Part shown: in pieces, positions 1 to 9,395 of the stretch
How positions within the stretch are numbered: the first letter of the stretch is position 1
How the letters are laid out: the number at the start of each line of letters is the position of its first letter
Source of the DNA: Jaltomata sinuosa
Taxonomy: Eukaryota; Streptophyta; Magnoliopsida; Solanales; Solanaceae
Assembly: GCA_003996215.1 (NCBI GenBank)
Contig: QJPP01001737.1
Location: forward strand, 1-64,000
Direction of reading: 5' to 3'
Length of the DNA stretch: 64,000 nt
Made by a program: the position numbers and the translations under genes
Notes under the pieces: generated by a model
Told to the model about the DNA's origin: nothing
The model's input: the letters and a program-made list of their open reading frames with translations, nothing else
Databases searched by the model: none

Positions 1-165
1 TATACATCAGTATACAGATGAAATACATCGATACACACCCCAAAAGAAGCTGGTATACAGAAGGAAGTCAAACTGGAAGCTAATACAGGTTTTGGAAGAT
101 GATATACAGGAAAAAGGCTGGCATACAAGCTGATATACAAGGGTATATGCAGCTGGTATACAGGC
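1..165. repeat. Cluster of short degenerate TATACA(G/A) motifs
   Basis: The first 165 bases repeat variants of GTATACAG, GATATACA and GGCATACA at irregular spacing of about 10-40 bases, often preceded by GCTG. This is seen directly. The block lies upstream of LTR-like DNA and resembles the motif clusters in other LTRs of this window. Its function is unknown. Confidence 0.6.
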
Positions 166-734
166 CAGGAAATGGACCAAGTCCATTAAAGTTCAAAGTA
201 TAAAAATTGGATAGATTTGGCAATGGTCCCGAAAGCCCAATTCTTCTACCCTCTCTTTTATTTTATTTTGTATTTAATTTAGTTTGAATTATTTTATATT
301 ACTTGCAACCAACTTAATTTATTTAATCTAAATAGATCCCCTAAAATATTGTTATTTTGATTTTTTCTTTTCTTGTAATATATTTTGTCAAAATTTCGTC
401 ACTTAATTTAGTTGGGTTAAAATGACTAAGTTGGATCTTGTGTTAATTTTTGCTAAAAATGGACCTTTCTAATAAAGATGTTTCTTATCCCTTTCATGCG
501 CTCATTAATCTCTTTTAAGCTTCAAGTCATTCACAACGAGATGTTCTATCCTAAAAGTTGTCTTATTTAAATGGATCTTTCATAATTAAAATATGCAACT
601 CTTTTCCTTTGAATAATGATTGTTCAAATAAATTGGCAAGATTTTGGATCTTTAAAAAGGGAATTTTCTTTATTTTAAAAGAAATGTATTGTTTGCCTTA
701 GATTAAATAATGACATTTTGCTTAAATCGCTTTC
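166..734 (+). other. AT-rich non-coding DNA, probably LTR interior
   Basis: This stretch is T-rich and non-coding, with no open frame of note. It leads directly into the first 325-bp repeat, which contains an AGTGGCGACT signature like the one near the PBS side of the Ogre LTR at 15475-19778. I infer that it is the body of a plus-oriented Tat/Ogre-type LTR remnant whose start lies before the window. Confidence 0.35.
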
Positions 735-1059
735 CCTTTAAATCTCAAATATTTGCATGAGTTCAACTCTTTCAAAATTATTCATTTTCAAGTTAGTCAA
801 AATTGTTCTTTGGTAAATCATTTTTAAAACAGACGTTCTTAAGTGCCTTAAAACCCTTCTTAAAACGTTACTTGAACCTTTACCCATTTTCTCTAATTTT
901 AAAGATTTATTTATATTTTTAAGTCTTTGAAATTGTTTTAATATTTTCTTAATTTCTTTATAAAAATTAAGTGGCGACTGTAATTGTATTAGAATTATTT
1001 TGAAAAATTTCGTTAAGTTTTGAAATAATTTCTAAGTGTCAAAAATATTTTTTAAAATG
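735..1059 (+). repeat. 325-bp direct repeat, copy A (LTR-end-like)
   Basis: This segment is repeated almost base for base at 2025-2349, with a handful of substitutions and no large indels. Near its end it carries TTAAGTGGCGACT, a signature also found on the opposite strand near 15590, close to the end of the Ogre-type LTR. The likely origin is the 3' part of a Tat/Ogre-type LTR in plus orientation. Confidence 0.75.
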
Positions 1060-2024
1060 CAGTTTTATGTGACTAACTATTCTAAATGTTGTAATAGTTA
1101 GTATATTTTAATCAATAATTGCTTATGTGTTTATTTATCGCAAAATATACTGTCATTGCATCTCATCGAATATTTTGCCACATGGCATGCGATTTTATTT
1201 ATATTTTAGGGAGGTTCATGATCCCGTGGCCTCTCGCTATAAATAACACTTTCTCGAAAATACGATAGTTTACGGGTACATCTTGCGTCCAATGGGTATC
1301 GTATTTTCAACCCAAGTTTTCCACTTGGGACTCGGTCTATTTCAAAGAAAAACCACTCTAGACACCTAGAGTAGAGCTAAACCAAAACTCAATTTTAGGA
1401 ATTGGCCTAGGATGACCCGATACCTTATGGGTATTGGGCCCATTAAAAAGACCACCTTGCGTCTATTGGCCACGAGTCAATTACAGACCATCATCCCTTA
1501 TGTGTTTAATTGAAGGATGTGATGTTGGTTTGTACGAACCGTTGTTCCTCGGGGTGGGGATATATTTAGATAGTCTTTTATTTTGAACATTGCCATCCAA
1601 AAGGCATCCAGAATTTGCAAGAAGTTCGAGAATGAAGAATCCATGGAGGCCTAGTTTAGGATTGTACCCCTGCATGGGATTGGTATCGAATGTACATCCC
1701 TTCCCTTATTTTGTACCCCCACTTTATTTAATCAGTTTGTATATAATATTTTGGGGCAACAGAATGTTTACAAACGACACACATATCCTTCAATTCGTTA
1801 GGCTTATTTTTGGCATAAAAAGGTCACATATATGTATAGGATGCGCTATGAACTGTTATGTGATATAACTGTCTTATGTGCTATGTGTGTTGCTTGAATC
1901 GATGAATATTGGTCTACTCCATGCCAAATTTTTAGACCATCGTAAGCAAAAATAAACCCACTACATAAAGTCCGACCAAAAGTTACTCCTCGAGTTTCTT
2001 AAGTTTCCCAGAAAAATCCAAATT
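1060..2024 (+). other. Spacer between the two 325-bp repeats
   Basis: This 965-bp segment is non-coding and lies between two near-identical direct repeats. It is less AT-rich than its surroundings and resembles the leader next to Tat/Ogre LTRs, but I cannot identify a primer binding site in it. Short open frames on both strands show no family similarity and are treated as chance. Confidence 0.4.
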
Positions 2025-2349
2025 CCTTTAAATCTCAAATATTTGCATGAGTTCAACTCTTTCAAAATTATTCATTTTCAAGTTAGTCAAAATTGTTCTT
2101 TGGTAAACCATTTTTAAAATGGACGTTCTTAAGTGCCTTAAAACCCTTCTTAAAACGTTACTTGAACCCTTGCCCATTTTCTCTAATTTTGAAGATTTAT
2201 TTTTGTTTTTAAGTCTTTGAAATTATTTTTAAGTTTTCTTAATTTCTTTATAAAAATTAAGTGGCGACTCTAATTGTCTTAGAATTATTTTGAAAAATTT
2301 CGTTAAGTTTTGAAATAATTTCTAAGTGTCAAAACTATTTTTTAAAATG
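2025..2349 (+). repeat. 325-bp direct repeat, copy B (LTR-end-like)
   Basis: This is the second copy of the segment at 735-1059, in the same orientation and of the same length. It keeps the AAGTGGCGACTC signature slightly better than copy A. After the shared TTTTAAAATG end the two flanks diverge completely, so the boundary is sharp. Confidence 0.75.
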
Positions 2350-2389
2350 TCATTTCATTTTCCATAAAAAATCCTAAAAGGTATAAAAC

Positions 2390-2946
2390 AACATGCATGC
2401 ACAAGAACAAAGTAAACCTTACAACACAAGTCATCACAACACAAAGAGTCCACAATTATTCTCAAAATCAATTGGAATGAATGACTTTTGACAAGCTTCT
2501 ATGAGTTTCGCATAACTCATTTGTTAATAAAAAAGCCAAATGAAGAATGTAAAAATCATTACCAGAGAATGCTTTTAAAATTCATTTTCCCCTCTTTTCT
2601 CTATTTTCAGAAAAGTTTTGGTGGTCCCATATGATACAAGTGCAAAACGAACTCTAAATAAACCTTAAGACTTGGTATTTTCCCTTAAGAAAGTTGCCTC
2701 TCAATCTATCATAGGGAAATGTCACCTGGTTTGACACAAAAATAAAAGAAAGAAATTTTTTGCTCCTCGGGAAAAACTGTGGTATAAAGAAAACTCTCGG
2801 AGTTTATTCAAAATTAACTAATATCTTCAAATGCTTTATTTAACTACACGCTCATGGATCATTTGAGAATGAGGCCCAACGAAGGAACTAAGCCCAATTT
2901 ACAAAGCATGGGTAGTAAAAAAATTAGCATGTATGACTAACCCGAC
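2390..2946 (-). repeat. Athila-type 3' non-coding segment fused to Ogre gag-pro
   Basis: This segment matches, with divergence, 47091-47657 of the minus-strand Athila element. Shared landmarks in the same order include CAAATGACTTTTGACAAGCT-like sequence, TTTTCCCTTAAGAAAGTTGC, CTCAAT.TATCATAGGG, TTTTGCTCCT.GGGAAA and GACTAACCCG. In the Athila element it belongs to the 3' non-coding region. Here it directly follows the Ogre protease in the same polarity, giving a chimeric junction near 2946. Confidence 0.7.
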
Positions 2947-2947
2947 A

Positions 2948-3960
2948 CTATTGCATCACTTCAACGAATTTTAGCATCTGGTGTAGGGTAGATGGCATAG
3001 CTCTGGCTTCGTGAATCCATGGACGCCCCAAAAGTAAATTGTAACTAGTGGTAATATTCATGACCTGGAACTCTGCCTGAAATTCAGCGGGTCCCATCTT
3101 GATGTATAAGTTGACTTCTCCAAGGGTATCTCTCTGTTCTCCATCAAAGGCTCTCACATTGATCCTGCTTTGACGAATCTTCCCCAAATCATATTCCAAC
3201 TAGGTCAATGTAGACAATGGACAAATGTTCAATCCTGATCCGTCATTGATCAGTACCCTGTTCACAACCTTTTCTTGACTCTGAATAGTGATATGTAGAG
3301 CCTTGTTGTGCATCACGCCTTAAAAAGGAAACTCATCTTCACCAAAATAGATGCGGCGGCTTCCCAGGACTTAGCTTGTCATGGCAGTCAAATTTTTTGC
3401 ACTGGTACCCGTGGGCACGTAGGCTTCATTTAGAACCTTGAGTAATGCCTGTCTGTGGTATTGGGAACTCATCAACAAAGCCCAAGTAGAAATCTGAGCT
3501 GGGGTCTTTTCGAAATGCTTCACGATCGAATACTCCTTGGGTTGCATCCTCCTCAAAAATTCTTCTGCTTTGCTTTCATTGATTGGCCTTTTCTGTAGAC
3601 TCTTATTGTAAGAATCATCTACCAGATTATCGGGGATATAACATCTCCCAGATCTTATCATGCCGTGAGTTGCGGCTGCTTCAATTACAAAATCTTTTTC
3701 AGCCGGCACCAACACAACAAATTACGGCTTCTCCGCGATGCTCAAAGCAGCTACAGACATTTCTAGTTCCTCAGGCTTTTTGGGGCTCGCCAGTACTATA
3801 GACTTGCTTGCGAACAATTCTTCCTTTACTTCGATCATGTTTACAGTGGCTCTTCCGTGATTCGGAAGTGGGTTGTTATTAACATTTGGCGGTACTGTCT
3901 GTAAGATGACTACCTTCTGATCGATCAAATCTTGAATCTTGTGTTTTAGATTTATACAAT
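2948..3960 (-). pseudogene. Ogre/Tat-type retrotransposon protease region (degenerate)
   Basis: On the minus strand this encodes the C-terminal part of a gag-pro polyprotein that would process itself inside virus-like particles. Near 3210-3260 the translation reads VLINDGSGLNICPLSTL, containing the D-G-S catalytic triad of a retropepsin followed by the usual hydrophobic stretch. The next frame (2948-3199) reads YDLGKIRQ through SYNLLLGRPWIH, the second conserved block of Tat/Ogre proteases. Upstream (3371-3928) is the gag-pro linker, including NPLPNHG and VNMIE. Several in-frame stops and frame changes break it. Reverse transcriptase should follow but is absent: the coding similarity stops at about 2946 and an Athila-like non-coding segment begins. 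The lineage assignment rests on remembered family patterns and is fairly secure. Confidence 0.75.
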
Positions 3961-5815
3961 CCTCCGTACTGTGCCGTGCGCCTCCCTAGTGATAGGCACA
4001 ATGTCAATCAGCTTTATAGCAAGGAGAGTTAACGTTGCCTGGTTTATGCTGAATGGGCTAAACTAATCCGACGATTTTCAGTCTTTCATACAACTGAGTT
4101 TGGGTTTCGGCCAATTGAGTGAAACTTTGAGGAAATTTCTTTTCCAAATTTAATCGAGGGAGACCGAGGTTAGCGGGAGGAGGAACCTGATGGTTGTTCT
4201 AATTTTCGGGAGGCCTATGGTATACTGGAAAATTCTGGTGAGGGGTTTGGTAGGTGGGCTGCATATTTGGTGATGGAGCTTGGTAGATGGGCTGCATATT
4301 CTGCATTGGAGCTTGGTAGACTAGCTGCGTATAGAAGATAGGTTGAGGGTTTTGTGGAACTGGAGGAGGGGTTGTTGGAAAAAATGGCTTCTTGAAACCA
4401 GCTCTGAAGGGTTTATGTGGTTTTGGACTAGGATTGAAAGACACCGAAGATACCTCATTTCTCTTTTTCTTTGGGGGTCCGGTCGTTCCTGAAGAAACCG
4501 AGGTTTTGGCAACTTTGCCACTACGTAGCCCTTCTTCCACAATCTCTCTGATTTTGACTAAGTTGGCGAACTGGGCCTTTACCACCGATATCATCTTGTC
4601 ATAAACTTCTGACTCCTGAGCTCGCATAAACACCACTCTTATTTCTTCTTAGATCATAGGAGGCCGTACTCTCGTGGCCTCTTTTCTCCACCGATAAGCA
4701 TCATCTCTGAAATCTTCATTTGAATTTTGCCTGATGCATCCCAGGGAATATCGATCCGAGAAGGCTTCTACGTTGTATGCAAATCTCTGGGCAAATTCTC
4801 GGGAAAGATCGCTCCACTTGGACCACTGTTTCAATTCTTGGGAGGCGAACCATTCCAATACTTCTCCATTCAGACTTCTGCTAAAGAGTCTCATTAGCAG
4901 GGTGTCGTTTCTTCGTGCGCCGACCATTTCATCACAGTAACTCCTTAGATGGGATTTAGGAATCCCAACACCTTTGAATATTTCAAACTTTGGAATTTTG
5001 AATCCTTCTGGTAGGTTCATCTCAGAGTGAATGTAGAGATCATCATAATCGTAGACTTTTTAATATGGTGAACTCTGCAACCCTCGAATTTGGGCTATTT
5101 CCTTCCTTATTTGTGCCATATCGAGGTCACGTTTCAATTTTGCGGCCTTCAACTCTCTTTCTTTCTCCTCATAATGATCTAACTCAGGGTTTTCCGGGAG
5201 GATTGGGTATGGTTCTATTATGGTATGGAAAGCAGGAGGTAGGTTTTGCACGAGTGGGGGTTGGACGTGTGGAACAATATTTGTGTATGTGGGGGTAAAA
5301 TTATGTGGTTTAACTACGTTAGTGACATTATGATGGTTGTTTTGAGAGTTGTAGGTGTTTTGTGGTGTGTTCTTGAGGTTTGGAGGGTTTTGTGGGAGAT
5401 AGGCACCTGGGTTATTGTTCTGGTTAGTATGTTGAACAGGGGGAGTATGGGTCTGGTACAGGGACCTGACGAGGGAGGGGTTATTGTGGACAGGTTCATT
5501 TGAAGGCCTGGGAATGGAAGAGGAGGGGATGTCTTTTGGTTGATTTCCGGTTTGTGGAGAATTGAGTGGAGGGTTTTGAGGAGGGGGCTGAGGGTCGCCC
5601 AAAGCAGGAGTATTGGCGGCGATTGCCAAGCTAGCCATGTCTTTTGCCATTTGCACTTCTTCCTGCATCTTTTCTAATTTCTTTGAAAGCTCTACGATCA
5701 TTTCATTCTATTCAGCAATGACGCAGTCCCTTATAGCCAAGGCGTATTCTTCCTCACTATCAATCATTCTTTCTTCAGACAAGCGAGGGTCAGAGGATGG
5801 ATTCAAGTGTGCTTT
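3961..5815 (-). pseudogene. gag: Ogre/Tat-type retrotransposon gag (degenerate)
   Basis: On the minus strand this encodes the capsid/nucleocapsid precursor. An N-terminal helical, glutamate-rich part (MIVELSKKLEKMQEEV, at 5701) is followed by a long proline/asparagine-rich linker. The Retrotrans_gag core lies at 4649-5020 (FKGVGIPKSHLRSYCDEM, LNGEVLEWFASQELKQW, FAQRFAYNVE). A second Pro/Gln-rich tract with a repeated QPIYQAP-like unit lies at 4199-4400. Near 3975-4010 is a nucleocapsid motif of the form C-x2-H...H-x4-C (HCAYH, then HSTEDC), interrupted by a stop. In-frame stops also occur near 4650, 5058 and 5706. The true start is unclear; reading continues upstream of 5701 through SEERMIDSEEEYALAIRD, so gag probably starts at or before 5815. 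Confidence 0.75.
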
Positions 5816-6484
5816 CGAGCGAGTGAAGTGAGAGTGTTCAACCAGTTTTTGTCAACACAAACCGGTTCCTTTTATCTGTTAAGATGAAAAGTAACTCAAA
5901 TGCCACTATGTTAGGTTTCGTAAGTGACAAATAATAAAAAATATATGGCAAGAAATAAACACATAGGAATTGCTTTAAACACATAAAAGTTGCTTTTCAT
6001 CGAGGCAAATTGGTCCACGGGCGATTTTGATTCAATCATTTCAAGGACAGGATTTTGTCCGTTGATTTGGGATAAGTAGGTTTTGCCAGGAAAGGTTGAT
6101 TTTGTTGATCTTGTAACATCTCTGTCTATTGTTCTCCCAAACTCTTCATTGTCTTTGGCAATATGGAGAAATGACAATTTTTGTAAGACATGGGCCGGGC
6201 CTTAAAGGCTGCCTATGTATCTCATTCTTGAGAATTCAGGCCCTACGTAGTTCGAACTTGTGATAGATAAATTGTCTCATTTCATTTCATCCACTATTCT
6301 AAATATATGGGGAAAGTAAAAGACGACATCAAAAATAAAAATAAAGAAACTGTAAGCTAAAAATCTGCTACTTCTGCTACTTTAAACTCTGGATGATGGG
6401 ATCTTCTAGACTCTTCTCGATTTTTTCTTCAAGGATGATAAGGGGGAAACTCCAGCTTGATTTTTCCCATGTCAACGAGGTATT
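5816..6484 (-). other. Ogre intergenic spacer with conserved CCTACGTATCTC motif
   Basis: This is non-coding DNA between the gag start and the next upstream Ogre ORF. It holds one copy (about 6208-6255) of a motif that recurs at 22381-22640 in the other Ogre piece: GCCTAYGTATCTCATTCTTG followed by AGAATTCAGG and CGTAGTT. Sharing it supports placing both pieces in one family. Confidence 0.55.
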
Positions 6485-7448
6485 TCAAATCGACCCAAAA
6501 GTAGTGACAAGTCTCGATTCATGGCCTCCGACCCCTTTGTGGTAGAGGCAAACTTCTTTCCCCTGATGCCAAGCCCTGGGCATCTTCCCCGATTTTCTTT
6601 CCACGGGCTCCAGGATCCCAGTTTGGACCAGCTTAGTATAGATTTCATAGTAAGTTTCCTGGAAGACAGTGAAATCATAGCGATGAACCATTATTTCCTC
6701 AGTGATGGGCATGCCACAGCGAACTTAGTCACAAGCAAGGATGGTTCGGGGTCCCCCATAGATGGCTTATCTAGCTGTTAGTGATCATGTCCTAAATATG
6801 TGCTCTTAGGGAATTGCATTCATCGGTAGTGTGTCCTCTGTGACGTTGATGATAGGTGCATTCTTTGTACTCATTGTGAGGGTGACATCCGAATCCCTCA
6901 GATTGGTCAGGATGCAGGACCTCCATAGCTTTCAGGGTCTCGTAAATTTCTGAATAGAGAATCACCTTTGGATTTTTTGTATATTCACGGAAGTGAACTT
7001 TGAGGGTGATGGGCTTCCCTCCTGGCCTGAATCTGGAAGGCCAGATAGCATCACCCTTAACCTTGATCCAGTGGTGGACTCTCGTGTCAAAGAGTCGGGC
7101 CCTTTCAGTAGTGATCTTTATGGGCACTTGCTCATTGTCTTCGGGTTCTTCAGTTATTCTTTCCTTCCCTTTGTTTACTTTTTCCAATCCTCCAGTGACA
7201 TCCTCAAACTTCAGGAGCAATTCTTTGAGTTCTAGGTCAAAGTCTGATTCGGTCTTAGTCTCGGTTTTTTCCAATATTTGGTCAATCGCGACAATCCTCT
7301 CTTTAGCCTTGGCGGTCTGCTCTTCCACCTCCTTTGACCGAGCTAAGGAAATTTCTATGATTTGATCGACTCTCTCATGTTTTCTCTGAACCTCCTCCAG
7401 TTCCTCTCGTATCCTTAGCATTCTCTCTCGCATAGTCAAGGCCTCCAT
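6485..7448 (-). pseudogene. Ogre-associated ORF: coiled coil plus zinc-knuckle-like motifs
   Basis: On the minus strand the translation begins with about 80 residues of predicted coiled coil (MRERMLRIREELEEVQRKHE and onward, heptad-like Glu/Lys/Leu spacing). A mixed domain follows (HHWIKVKGDAIWPSRFRPGG), then a C-x2-H...GHTTDEC motif near 6810-6850. After in-frame stops around 6715-6790, a frame from 6712 reads MPITEEIMVHRYDFTVFQET and ends with a second motif, CLYHKGVGGHESR. These CxxH...GHxxxxC motifs resemble Tat/Ogre nucleocapsid fingers. The ORF lies between ORF1 and gag in the expected direction. I do not recognise a defined family for the whole ORF; it may be the distal part of ORF1 or a duplicated gag-like module. 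Confidence 0.5.
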
Positions 7449-7957
7449 TTCAACCTTTTCGGAAAGAACAAAGATTTTTTAGGAAGTTTTTAGAAGGCTT
7501 TAGGATTTTTGGAGAAACTTGAAAAACTTGGAGTATTTTGGTTGGACTTTACAAGTGGGCTTATATTTTTCCTACGGTGTTCTAGAAAATTTTTACATGG
7601 AGTGGAGCAATTTTTCCCTGATTCAAGCAACACAAATAGCACATAAAATAGTTTATATCACAATAGTATCATGCTAATATCATAGTAATATCGCGTCCTA
7701 ACTGGGTGACCTTTTTATTCCAAGGTTAGGCCTAGCGAGTTTGAAAGACGTATGTGACGTATTTGAACAATTCTATTGCCCCCAAAATAGCATGTATATA
7801 TGGGAAACATCTCTTTTTAAAGGGATACAAATGCTAGCCGAAAAGGGGATACATTTTATGGGAAAGGATACTTGCACAAAAGTCACGCCCACGCAGGGGA
7901 GAATTGAGGTAAATTAAAGACATACATGAAAATAAAACCCACGCAGGGGCGAAGATA
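7449..7957. other. Non-coding spacer between Ogre ORFs
   Basis: I see no supported gene here. A short open frame on the minus strand (7834-8016) overlaps the end of ORF1 in another frame and is taken to be chance. Confidence 0.5.
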
Positions 7958-9395
7958 CTAAAGATATGACATGGAAGGTCCTTCCTCGATCCTTCTCCTC
8001 TTGGATACTTTGGCAATGCTCCTAAGCTCGAATTGGCTCAACCACATGTCGCTCTGGATATTCACCAATTATTCATGCATAGGTAATGCCCCGACCTCTA
8101 AGGATTTCCTGGTCATTTTTGAATCAAGCTGAGCTATTCCTATTCTCATATCTTCGAGTTCCTGAGTCAACCCTGCTATAGTGCATCGATATTCTTCTTT
8201 TTTCATAAGAAATTCTTTCTCTCTTCTAGCCACTTCCTCTTGGAGATTCAGTCATTGGAGACGGAGATTGGGTCTGGAGTCAACCTTTGGTTTTTATATA
8301 GATACTTCTACAATGTCTGCCTTCAACCACTACTTATAGTCATCCACAGACCCAGGATTAACCCTGTCTGGGCCAAAGTCTCTAGACCCATTTTCTCAAG
8401 TGTCTTCCAGTTGTGCTGGATCCTCGAAGCTTTCGGGACTTTTTCATGTTCATCATAGTCGATGACATAGAAACCCATGTGAACGGTCACTGGCTCAATT
8501 TGAACCCTTCCAATTTTACTAAGAACCCTTTGCGGAGCATAAGGTTGGATCTCGCGAATTCCTGAGAGAGGGAGGAAAGCTAGATCATGATATTTCACAA
8601 TTACTTCCTTCGAGTAAAAATCATCGAACATCATCTGCACATTATCTTCTCCAAGCTCACAAAAAGCTTGGGCCCATCCTATCTTGGTCCTATTTTCGGT
8701 GCCTCTATCCCTAAGCACTCATGCCAATACTGCAAAGTTATCGATTCCATCTGGGTTAGGAATTTCCTGGCTTCCGTTATCTTTGGCCAGATGCTTGAGA
8801 ATCTAATATTGTAGGAGTAGGTTGCACCCTTGGAAGTAATGATGACCGTTCTTGCATTTTCCTAAAGCTCTATAAATATCAGATAAGATGACAGGTACTA
8901 GAGGAAAATAGCTGACGGTGGTTCCTTCTATCAGGCCATGGAACATGGTATGGGCAACCATTATTATCTGGGTGTTGATGCAGAGTTGTTCATTTATAGG
9001 AAATACCATGATTCCTAAAAGAGCACTAGCGAATGCCAAGGCTCGGGTCTTGTCCCACTCTTGAAACGTGTAGAATTCGCCTTGGTACTGAAAGAACCCT
9101 TCCCTAGTGGCAAAATGGTTGTAGAAATCTTGAAAGGAGATACTTGGACCCCTTATCCACGGGCATTTATTCTCCCACAAGTGGAGATATTTTAGAATCT
9201 AAGTCGGGGTGGGTTTATCGATATTAAGATGCCTTGTTGAGGCCTTAATCTCCTTTTATTGGCTGTCCCCGCGGTCTATAGGCAATCCCTGAGTTCTTCT
9301 ATCGTTGGGGTCATTTCCATCGTTCCAAATCGGAACACCATTTTCTTTTTGTCCTAATACCCCGTAAAAAGCTCGATCAATTCTGGCCAGGCCTC
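7958..9395 (-). pseudogene. Ogre ORF1, DUF7745-like, truncated by a Tekay insertion
   Basis: On the minus strand this matches the additional ORF found upstream of gag in Ogre-type elements and in plant DUF7745 proteins; its biochemical role is not established. Visible blocks in order are KKKMVFRFGTMEMTPTIEEL (about 9290-9370), HFATREGFFQYQGEFYTFQE (about 9060-9130), ALAFASALLGIMVFP, PLVPVILSDIYRALGKCKNG (about 8840-8900) and YFQGCNLLLQY. A more divergent region follows (8323-8718), then a coiled coil (MKKEEYRCTIAGLTQELEDM) and a basic KRRR cluster just before the stop at 7958. There are stops near 8300, 8800, 9200, 9295 and 9350. The N-terminus is cut at 9395, exactly where the Tekay LTR begins, so the Tekay element inserted into this ORF. 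Confidence 0.65.

Noticed and set aside
1481..1868. Overlapping open frames on both strands between the 325-bp repeats
   Set aside because: They run antisense to each other, are short and lack similarity to any element protein in the window.
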